A DNA stretch of 64,000 nt from Cristatella mucedo (lineage: Eukaryota > Bryozoa > Phylactolaemata > Cristatellidae). The notes below the pieces were generated by a model, which had not been told where the DNA came from, did no database searches, and saw only the letters and a list, made by a program, of their open reading frames with translations. Location: assembly GCA_009760855.2 (NCBI GenBank), contig WPIO01000034.1, positions 641,001 to 705,000 on the forward strand, read 5' to 3'. Positions 35,901 to 47,900 of the stretch are shown here, piece after piece; within the stretch, counting starts at the first letter, position 1, and the number at the start of each line of letters is the position of its first letter. The position numbers were made by a program, and so were the translations under genes.

Positions 35901-38900
35901 TCGTCGTCGCTACCGCCGTCGTCGTCGCTACCGCCGTCGTCGTCGCTACCGCCGTCGTCGTCGCTACCGCCGTCGTCGTCGCTACCGCCGTCGTCGTCGC
36001 TACGCTACTCGTCGTCGTCGCTACCGCCGTCGTCGTCGCTACCGCCGTCGTCGTCGCTACCGCTACCGCCGTCGTCGTCGCTACCGCCGTCGTCGTCGCT
36101 ACCGCCGTCGTCGTCGCTACCGCCGTCGTCGTCGCTACCGCCGTCGTCGTCGCTACCGCCGTCGTCGTCGCTACCGCCGTCGTCGTCGCTACCGCCGTCG
36201 TCGTCGCTACCGCCGTCGTCGTCGCTACCGCCGTCGTCGTCGCTACCGCCGTCGTCGTCGCTACCGCCGTCGTCGTCGTCGCCGCCGTCGTCGTCGCTAC
36301 CGCCGTCGTCGTCGCTACCGCCGTCGTCGTCGCTACCGCCGTCGTCGTCGCTACCGCCGTCGTCGTCGCTACCGCCGTCGTCGTCTCTACCGCCGTCGTC
36401 GTCTCTACCGCCGTCGTCGTCTCTACCGCCGTCGTCGTCTCTACCGCCGTCGTCGTCTCTACCGCAGTCGTCGTCTCTACCGCCGTCGTCGTCTCTACCG
36501 CCGTCGTCGTCTCTACCGCCGTCGTCGTCTCTACCGCCGTCGTCGTCTCTACCGCCGTCGTCGTCTCTACCGCCGTCGTCGTCTCTACCGCCGTCGTCGT
36601 CTCAACCGCCGTCGTCGTCTCAACCGCCGTCGTCGTCTCAACCGCCGTCGTCGTCTCAACCGCCGTCGTCGTCTCTACCGTCGTCGTCGTCTCTACCGTC
36701 GTCGTCGTCTCTACCGTCGTCGTCGTCTCTACCGTCGTCGTCGTCGTCGTTGTCATATTTGTCGTCGTTATCGTCATATTTGTCGTTGTTATCGTCATTG
36801 TAGTCGTCGTTGTCATATTTGTCGTCGTTATCGTCATATTTGTGGTTGTTATCGTCATTGTCGTCATCGTCATGGTCGTCGTTACCGTCATTGTCGTCGT
36901 TACCGTCATTGTCATCGTTATCATCATGGTCGTCGTTATCGTCATTGTCGTCATTATCGGCATTGTTGTCGTTACCATCATGGTCGTCGTTACCATCATT
37001 GTCGTCGTTATCGTCATTGCTGTCTCACTCTTTATCGACTGTGTTACCTTGTGTTCCATCTGTTGCATTCGTAATGCCACACTACTTCAAAGCTCTCACT
37101 ATAATATCTCCCTAATAACCTCTGACTGTATTTGTTATTGGGAGCATTTAAAGCACATACGTTGTCTGTCGCAATATTAATGCTAAAAACCTCACCTTCC
37201 ATGTATAAGCCCCTCTCATTTATCCGATCCGACATTTTAAAAAGCAAGGGGGGTTTATACAAGGGGTAAAATACAGTTGGTGGCATGGCTGCCATGCCTC
37301 ACCATTTTAAAGTTGTAAGTCAAATCGAGAGCGTAAATCTGCCGGTTTGCTGGCAAGCAATCACGGTGCGATGACAGCACGTGCAGGTTGCAATACGATG
37401 GTCTGACGGGCTGCACTAGGTATTCGAAGACGATCGCAGGGGCCAGCTTCTCGTCTCGGAGGTGGGCTGTAACATCAACTCTTCCGATGCCGTTAGAACC
37501 ATGCTGAAGAGGATTAACAATGCACTATCCCAGCAAATATGTCAAACACAACACACAGGCTTAACAGTTCAAGTTGAAGCTACAAACGTCCACTTGAAAA
37601 TGATAAAGGAGCTCATGCTAATGCTAACATGCTAACTAGTCGAAAGCTGATCAGTGCAATGCTGACTTCGATCGCAAGCAAACAACCAGCGGAACAGGAC
37701 AGCATGGCATTCTTTTGCCTCTTTGCTGCAAAATATCGTTACTTCGGCGAGTCGGAACTTAGTAGAAGAAAATCGAACGAAAAGTCATCCGTGGAGATGG
37801 TACTAACTTACAGCTACAAAACTAAATCAAATTAAATTAAGGGTAGGAATTTCTATAAAAAAAAACTACATGGATCTTTACAATAGGGCTCAACGGTAGC
37901 AACAGTATGCTGAAGAGCATGCCCGAAGAATACCAGCTCAGCTTCGAGCCTCCAAAGGACTGCACAGTTGTTTTCTGGTACTGGGTCAATGATTATATAA
38001 TCTGCCTCAAAAGGACCCATGTCATGCCCTCCTTGCTCTAACTGCTGCCAAATCTACAGACGGCATATTCAGGCATGTCTTATATCAGTAACATTTTCAA
38101 ACATTCTATAAAGTGGGGCACATTAGAGGCTACCTTTACTTCTTCATGTTTTTCTAAAACCCTATGACCAGCCATTATTTTTTGCCGATCCCAGCAAGCC
38201 CAAAACCATGCCAGTCTTATAAATTCTGTTAGCCTGAGGACGATAAACTTGAAGTGCCATTCAAACGGTGGCCAAGGCGTACCAAAAGCTTTAGCTCTGC
38301 CTTAAAACCCTATTTTCAGTGGACAGAGTGTCTCCGTCTCTTCTGCTTGGACCAGCTTTTTGCCAAGGCATTCTTACATTTGGGCTGCTCTACTTTTTGT
38401 TAACCAGACTTTTGAATGGCTGCAAATCATTTTGTCAACTTTAAATTTTCAGTCAGAACACTTCATCAATCCATACAAATCAAGATCTTGAACGAATCTA
38501 AGCTAAAAGTTAAACGCATGCTCGCAGCAACAACACAGAGAACAATAGCAACAATATAGAGGAAGTACTACGAAGTCACGAAGCTGAAGGCGTTTGTCAG
38601 CCTTACCGTCAACAGTGTTCCGGAGAAACTGAGGAAGCAAGAGAAGCAAGAAGAATTTGAACTCAGATTTATTCCGTCATACTTAATCTGTAATCTTGAC
38701 ATTTAAGGGCGTGAGGGGTTAGTCTCTCTGCTGGAGTAGCTTAGCTGAGGTGCATCTTCCCAATTTGTTCTTAACTGTCTCACCATTCAAAAATGTGTGC
38801 TCTCTCACCCGACTGAACTGCATCACAGGCAATTATCGCCACCACTTCCTAAGCTACATTTTATACCTCGATACCTGAATACCGGCTAATAACAAGTTTC

Positions 38901-41900
38901 AATCACGCTAACTTTTGACAAACAACTAACTGTAGCATTAACGAATGAACACATCTGTCCAAAATCGGTTCTCTTGACGTGACATACAAGAACAAGATCA
39001 GACAAATAGTTTGCAAATGTTGCAAGAAGCAAGCAAATTAACTATTGGAAAAGAAAGTGTTTACCCAGCTCAGGGATGACGGTGATGGTTGAATGCCGTG
39101 GAATTCTACACTATATTCGATGCTCGAAATTCCAGGACTGGACCACCAATTGGCAACGACAACCTCGACCGTCACGTCCTCCTGAAATAAAAAGGCCAAT
39201 TAATTCAGGTCAACCAGCAACTGTGCGAAACTTAGATAACTGCAATTAACGCAGAGAAGGCAAAAACAGAAGAAACCCAGACACCTACAGCTCAGAGACA
39301 ATTTGCGCACCGGTAGCTCTTACTCAGCTCGAGGTGCGATCAGCAGGCATCGTGTCTGCAGTGGCTAGGGTTACGTGCACAATGCCATCGGTGCAGTTAG
39401 AGTGACAGCATACGACCTTCTAGCTGGGTACTGTGCATAAGTCATTAGGCTGTAAATCTATCCAACCTTAAATCATTCGCAGATCAGGCTATCAGTTCCA
39501 ATGCTTCCTAAGCCGGGACCACCATCGACTGACGTCATAATATCAGTTAAGCAAAAGCTAAAGGCACACCTGCTCCTCAGAGCCACATCATTTACTGGGC
39601 CCATGTAAACTGCTCTTTGCGTGATTATGCCCATTAACGAAGTTCATGCTTCCACTTTCCAATTGACAAGCTTTCTTTGAAGTACATATACATTTAACTC
39701 CCTTATGGTCGAAGTAAATGTCTTTTGTTATTAATATAATTATTGGTAAAGCTATTATTATTACTGCAAACTACTCAAGCAAATCTGCCGCATACCAAAG
39801 CTCGCAACGTAGTGGTTTAGTTGGCCTACAGACGCTGGTCACTCAATCGTTTCAATTTGCAAATGTGTCTGCCTATCTAGGCTGCGAAATGCTCACTCAG
39901 CCTTGGCAACTGCTCAGCGGCCATTGATAAAGTTGCAACTTCAGTGACCTGGTGGCAGTAAACTATACCTCGCCTTCGGCTGCTCATCTTTAACTACAAA
40001 CATAAAAGTGCCCGATCTGACGAACTGTAAATGAAGGTGGGCCACAGTAGGAGGGAGATTCAGTCACGTGTGCCTAGGCTCAACAAGGACTGCTCGGGCA
40101 CTTAGAAAATCACCACGCATGCAGGCAGGCTCTATTTTACTGCTGGCAGTTTTCATCTCTGCCAGCTAGATATTTAGATGACTATCAACACCGGCTCAGA
40201 GGTAAGGGATTCCCAGTTCAAAATGGAAAGCAATACATACTGCTTCAGCCACCTCTCATCGAGTTTGGACCTGTTTGAGCTGGCACTGTACAGACATTAT
40301 GTACTTAGCAAACATCAACTTTCCCGTGCACCTTTAAGGGTGTTCTAATATCGAGCAAGAGCTACATACGTACCACGACCTGGAAGTAATAATTGGTCCA
40401 CTGGCCTTGACTGAGAGCGACCACCTTAGCGTTCGACTTCTTCAGACTTGAATCCTTCACGATTTGCCGACTGTGCAACTTGTACTGCGACTTGGTGAAA
40501 GAAGCAAGGACAGCAAGATGCAGCACTAAAACGGTGATGCCTAGAGATCGTACCGGCTCTCCAAACAGATTACCCATCTAGATACTGCGTGCTTCCAGAT
40601 CGGATAATAGAGTCAAGAAGAAACAACACGGAGACATGTGCCACATCAATGGGGCTCACGGCCTGTGCAGACATAGGGAGGCATCTCTGCGTTATAAGGA
40701 TGCAGAGCAGCCCTGCACGGCTGATCTACCTAACCACAGAGACAGGGTATGCTAAAAACTGCATGCAGCAATACTGAAGTGCTGGAAAGAAAGTAGATGA
40801 ACGAATCAAGTGGTAATTGAATTTTGATCTGACAGTCTCCGAAACTTACAGCTTCATCTTTAGCACGACATAAAGAAGAGACTGCAACCCACACTCAATT
40901 CAGCTCAAAAGGTAGTAATCATCCCATCTCAATGCCTGTAGAACGCATAGTTAACTGCCAAAGCGAATCGTGAAATTGTGGACTACGACACCACCTAGGG
41001 GTGAAATGATTTTGCGTACGCGGCAAAGGACCGCTGCCTAAACAAGGTACTGGAGAAGCAGACATGCCTGTGCAGAGGCAGCCCCACAGTGGAGGCTTAC
41101 ATTTCTTCTTTGTTTAAGGATATATACTCCAATCAGCGACCTAGCAAGTAAGCCCCAGTATGGTTTTTAAAGCTAATCCCTTCACAGTCAGCTTGCTTTA
41201 GATTTATAACTCCCTTATCGGGAATGCCGACTTACGTAAAGTCTCTGAGTTTTTGCTTGATATATCGACAGCATTTGATACCATTAATCCTTAAGTCCTT
41301 GTCGAGCGCCTCTCATCTCTTCTGGGCATCACTGATGCTGCTATGCATCGGTTAAGGTCCTACATCAGTGGGAGACTCCAGGGTATTGATGTAAAGGGAT
41401 AAAAAATTATCTGACGAATCACTGCAGCATGTGCTACGTCAGGGCTCTGTGTATGGTCGTCGATGTATCTTCTTTTCACAGTTTACACTCTTCTACTAGA
41501 CGATGTGATCACCAAGCACAATCTAGGCATGCACATCTATGCAAATGATACTCAGTTGTATATTTGCTTCGATCGCTCCCAGCCCTCATCAAATTCTCTA
41601 CAATCCCTTGCTGCAGGTATAAATGACATCTGCATGCAGATGGCAGCAAACTTTCTTAAATTGAATGGCGATAAAAACCAACTTCCTAGTTTTGGACAAA
41701 CCATGTAAGAGTCAGAAAATGGAGATCTAATGCTCAAAATCAGATCGTCTAGCATATCCCCTGAAGCATGTGCATAGAAGGTGTCCTGATTCAGGGGCAC
41801 CTTTGCTAGATCACCCAATCAGATCTTCAGAAATGTTCCTACTTTCAGCTATGGAACATTGCAAAAATTCTGGCTTGCTAAGACAGGGATACTACACACA

Positions 41901-44900
41901 AACTAATTCATGCACTTGTGATATAGTGTATCGACTTACATAATTCATTGCTGGCTGGTATAACGCCTTTGCATTCAGGTGCTTACAGTTTGCGTGAAAC
42001 TCGATAGCAAGGCTTTGCTGTCGTGAACATCGTAGTTACCACATCACTCCACTTCTTTTTGGCCTGCACTGGGTCCCAATCAAGCAGGATATCGACTTCA
42101 ATGACCGATCACGCACTTGTAAGTCCCTTCAGTCTCTAGTTTCAGCATCCCAATCAGAACTACTCCCCTGTCAGGGGGGCATCCTAAAATCTGCTTTTCC
42201 GAATCAAATCACTTAGCTACACCTCACGTGAGTCTGAAATCCTTTGGAGACCATGCCTTTAGTTTCTTTGTTCCATAAGCATGGAAATCATTTCCAAATG
42301 GCATCACGACATCCACTGACGACGATATTTAAAAAGAAACTAAAACCACACCTTCTTATCACAGCAATTGGTGGGTATTTGTGATTCTTCCTTTGTGGAT
42401 TTATGAGTTTTGACACCGAGCAAGCTGCCACTAACCATAAATACATGTTGGCACTGTGGATATCACCTTTAACCATGTTATGGGTTGTTGACATCGTGGA
42501 TTGTTATCGCCAACCATCCATTTGCAAATGGATTCTACACAACAAATATCTAATAGCTAGGAAGAGACTAAGTTTTTGAGATGCAATACAAATGCATTAT
42601 TATTATTATCATTATCACGTGAGTCGTGGGTCCGAGTCCTTCGGTGACAGCTGCGAGTGAGGCAATATCCCTGGCTATGACTTTCCTGCTGCTGCTGCAG
42701 CGATAGAAGCAATAGAAGCAATAGAAATAGCAATAGATGCAATAGAAGGCTGCAGGAGCAGCTAGTCTCTCCTTTTATCAAAGTATTTCTTTTGATTGGT
42801 GGTAAAGCGATGTCTTGTATGCAAATACATTAGTGGCTTTGCTAGCAGAGTACAAAGACAGTGTCAAGATCTAATCAAATTCGACACGGCATGCATATGA
42901 TGGTAGATGGGGCCCTGCGATAGGATGCTGGGGGGCTGAGAGCCCTGCAGGATGTAATGATTTATACCAACTGCAAGTAGGGTGAACGCCATGCTTTTGT
43001 TTCAGCTATAAAATGTTTAAACATGATAATCTGTTTTAATAATAATTATACACTCGATAAAGTGCCCTCAGAGAATTCAATTTCTTTCTAGGCACTTTAC
43101 ATTTGCTGCAAAGCAAACATGATCAAATGGTGAGTGGTATCAATCTTGATAAACAATGCGAATAACATGATTAGGGGTGATATGCACAGTGTCAGCATGC
43201 AAGATTGGTAAGTGATAGCATGCACCGAGGCAGAAAGAATAAGCACATATAAAGAACAAATCACAGGGACCCACAAATGCTGTCATAAGTAGGTGTACTT
43301 TTAATTTCTTTTTCAGTGTGTTCAATATCGGGGATGTCGTGATGGAAGTCGGCAGTGAGTTCAAGGCTTTGTGAGCATATGAACTACAGGCACGATCTCC
43401 AAATGATTTGAGATTTGTATGTTTGTTTGTTTTTGGTAAACAGTTAGTTTCCGAAAGCTGGTGGTACAATGCTTGGCCTGGTGGGGAAGTAAATTTGAAG
43501 GGTAGGCTGGAGCCAAAAAAATAAAGAAACCTAAAAGTGAGCGACAAAACTTTGAAGTCAATCCGTTGCACGACTGGTGGCCAGTGCAGGTCGGCGAGAA
43601 GTGGCGTACCCCAAATATTAGCTAAGACAGTGAGGAGGTAGATGGGGTTACACAAAGACCAAAGAAATACGGCATGGAATTACAAATCACAGCATTTAAT
43701 TCGGTAGAAAGTGAATCGGCAGAGCCCTGCCAAGCTAGTGATAATTTTGAACTGAAATGGTAGTGAGGAGCACTAACCTGCCCAAGTAGCACCTCGAGGC
43801 ACCCGAATGAAGTGCCTCTCAATGGCTCCAGGTCGCATCTGCTTGCTGTATGTCAGCCTGAAGTTGCTGCTATCACTAAAACTTAAACAAAAAGCTCACA
43901 TCAGCTGCATCATGCAACAATGTGCATCAATCTCCCGCACCACTGCCCTGCAAATGCAGACAGAGCAAGGATTGACTAGTCCAGACAGCCCTCACGCCCA
44001 TAGTAAATGCATGCCTGTTTAGCATTTTTAATTGTGATCTTCTTTGCTAAGTAAGGTGTTATTGTGTATGCACACTTCACTATCCTGATATTTATTTCTA
44101 GGCGTAATATTTCTAGTTGCAATATTAATTAGCTCAACTGTTTTACCGTGACTGTACTCAATTCAAAATAGAAAACCCACAGAAATTACAAGTAACATTT
44201 TCTGTTGTACCTGATCACTCTATCTAGTTTTCAATGAGAGCAAATGAGTACTAGTGGCCATCGGTTTTGCCGAACTCACCCAACTATGGCTGCCTGCTCG
44301 ACTACTGCTATATATATATATATATATATATATCAAACTTGGTTTGCAGTAGCTAGTTCTGCCTGCTGTCACGAACGTGGCGGTCGTTGCTATCGAAAAG
44401 GCAACGATGGCAAGAAAACTTGGTCAAACTTGTTGGAAACCCGTCACCTTCTTGAATCTTCAAGTCCCTTATGACTGCCAGCCATACGTTAGCAAACAAC
44501 TTCCGGCAGGTTGTCAGGCTCTTGTAATCAGCTTTGAGGTTCTCATTCCTGAGTGAGCAAGAGGAAGAGATGAGTCCCAGTTCACATTATGGAGCAGCAC
44601 GGGTTTGAGGCTGCCGGATAAGCTGTCTCCGAAGGGGCTTCACTCATTCTGATTACATGCGATTACTATTGCCCCAAAAAAACTCGTCAGGTTAGTCACA
44701 TTGTGACAGCAATAGAAGGGAGAAGCAGAGCCTATATTTGGGACTGTCACACGTGCACCTGCATATATCCCTGTCCTATTTCTCCTCCTCGCTATCAGTC
44801 TCAGGGTACATCTCTTTTCTCTACCATTCTAAATAGCGAGCCCCTCTACAAGCATAAAACTATTGCTCTCCCTTACTTCCTCTTCCTCGTTATCCATTTA

Positions 44901-47900
44901 TCCCGAATATTAGCGAATGGCAAGGCCCAAGGGAATGTCACCTGACCCGAGCAGAGAGAACAGTCTGTGGTGCAGGGTGGCAGCACCCCTTCCATCCTAG
45001 AAAATTCATCTCAAGCAGACTCGCCAGGTCAGTTACATTGTGGCAGGGAAAAGAGGGGCAGAAGCAGAGACGATGTCGCCGGGCAAGAAGTAGAAGCAAT
45101 CTCGGAAGATGCTACATTTCATTTGAGAACTGCACACTTACGCCTGTCTATCTTCCTGTAAACACTGCGTATGGTAAACGATACATCTAAGACGAGCATA
45201 GAGCTTAGCTGTTTGTTGTTTGACCGTAGTACCTAAGAAATTAGGAGCTTGTGGATATCCCTAGTACAAATGTTAGCAGTTGGCACACCTCAATGGACAG
45301 TCGCCTGATTCAAGCTGCAGTGCTGACTGGCAACGCCTAATAGAAGACCGTCCCCTCCTAGAACCGTCCCTGATCTGAGGTATATGTGGCAAGCCACCCC
45401 TGGTTGAAGCAACTACTAGCCACTGCTAGTCGGCATAGCTGCGCATCGTCACAGCAGCTGCAGCCAAGCTTGTGCAAGCGGTACCTCTCTGGCACAATGA
45501 CAGTGACAGGAATGCAGAAGGTGGGTCCTTTCTCGACGTCGGCAATATCGTAGGCCTTCACCTGCAAACGGCCGAAGATCACTCAACTTTTCGAAGGTCA
45601 CGAGTACCACACAAGCCTGACCAGGGCGCTGTCCCGAAACAGGCAGGAAGTGGACAAGCGGCCAAGCGGCCAAGCAGCCGACCGATGTGTGGCTCAGCTA
45701 GAAAACTGCCGGACGAGCAAACCTGAGCAAAGTGAGCCACGCCGGCGCTCAGCCCAGCAGGGTTGACGCGAATAGTGAACGAGCGCTCCATGTTCATGAG
45801 CTCGAGAGACTGAGGCACACTGACGAACGGCTGGTCAGCCACGAGTGCCAGCCGCATCGAGAAGGCCAACTTGTCCTGCGGCTCTGCAATGGCGAGCAAC
45901 ATTGACAGGGCAGCACTCGTTGCACTCGCAAAAGTGACAAGGCGGATACAAGCAGCAGATGTTCTGCTCCACGGCAGACACTCGGACCAAAGAATGCTAA
46001 TCGGTCGGTAAAAGAAGAAACTCGAGTAGTTCACTTCGCAAGCAGCAAAGCCATGTGGACACGTTTGGGGAGGGACCACTCACTGGCTCACTCGCTGCCT
46101 CTGCAGCCGACAGGTGGTAGACCGCATCCAAGAACGCTTGCCATCACATGCCATGCAAGGGACAGGCGGTAAGGAGCAATGCAGCAGGAGCGCAGTAGTA
46201 AGAGGCAGCAGGCAACCGACAGCAGCAGCAGCTGCTGCTGCAGGTATTACTGCAAAAGGAAGCCACGTGCAGCAGCCAGCTGTGCTTACTCGTGTACGGC
46301 TCAAAGAACTCGGGCTTGATGGTGACCACGTGATCAGACGTTCGGTGGGTCTCTCGGAACTCTCGCAGGTAAACGCCTCGGCAGTTGCTTGCCAACGAGA
46401 TGGTGAAGCTAACATTAGCCTCAGGGGCTGAACGTTTCTCAACAGCGTAATTAAACGCTTTGTCAACCTGAAAGGACCAGACACATGCAAAACTTTCATT
46501 AGTCTTACCCATGCTGACAAGAAAGATGACAACTACAGAGCTAGCAAGGTTAGGCGTTCATTACATAGTGCCATCTACTTCGTGCAGACCCACCGCTGCT
46601 GCAGCAGCATCTTCTAATATCTAGTGTTTCCACAAACACCGTTAAAACGTCTCATAATTTCTAGCTAGAATATGCATTCAAGCTTGATAGTGGGTGTCAC
46701 ATTGCTGATAAGGTAAGAACGACATCTAAGGAAAGAAGAGCCAGCAAACAGATCGTGCATAATTGGGACCCTGTGGCGCTACAGATATTTGTGACAAAAG
46801 GAAACCTAGGTAATCCTGTTATTTTGCATTAAAGAGTTGCCACGCTCACAGTGACTGACAAGCCCGGTTGCAAAGTTTTGCAAAAAAAAAGTCTGTAAGA
46901 ACCTTAACGATCTGGTTCCAAAGACCTGCAAGGAGAAAGTTACAGCAGTCTGGGCATTATGTCCACAATGGTTCGACTAACTTAACTGTATTGAGTACGT
47001 CTTAGCATACCGATTGTTTGCAATACTACATTGGCAAAACTTGCGTGATAAGAAAAGTGCACGAGATCAAACATCAGGTAGGCCCCCTAATGGCATCTCT
47101 GGGTACTAGTGGTACTACTACAAGTGGAACAGTGCACAAAACACAAGCTTCCGAATCTTTGCCCCTCCCGGAGATAAATCTCTAGCCCCTTTGTAAATCT
47201 TGCGATCCGGGTGTGATGCCACTTAGTAGGCTGCAACTGCTGAGCAATGCTACTGCATCACATTCAGTGGCAATTTGCGGTCTGATAAAGGTCAAGTCAA
47301 TTTCAATGAATCCATTCGAGGACTTCGTGACTAAGCGACTCATCTGCACATCAAAGCTACAGCAATTGTCAGCCACCCAACCCAGTTTCTAAGTGTTTTT
47401 ATAAAGTGCCAAGGCAATCGCCAGGTCCTACTATGCCGGCTTGCACCAGCAAAGCCAAATCGAGCAAGTTCGTCATTCACAAATTTAATGCTTACAATCA
47501 GGGTACCATATGCTTTGGCCCATAACTACGACCGCCATAATGCTTGCCCGGTTCTGGACGCTGTGAACGTGGCATGCCCCGAAGGCAGCTAGCACTAGCA
47601 CCAGCCGAGCCTGACTATACACCTATAGAAACATCTGACTATATCCTGTAGGTGCGAGGCTGAGCACATCTGGCTGCTCTTATGCCCGACTAACAAACAG
47701 ACCTGCACCAAACGATTCACAGCACCTCATCTTTCCTTCGACAAAGTGACTGACAATGGACTCAGCGATTCCCTGCGGCTCGCAGACCTACAGCGTGTCT
47801 AGATCCCGGTTCTGCTGCTCCTAGCTCAGCCCCAAGCATGCATGTGAGCATGTAGTACAAGTCTAAATTTCCATCCTGGATGCTATGAAGAACATAAATG

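Noticed and set aside
35860-37080. 406-codon minus-strand open frame of Thr/Val/Ala repeats
   Set aside because: It is the translation of the 18-base minisatellite. The unit length is a multiple of three without stop codons, and it lies inside a TPP2 intron.
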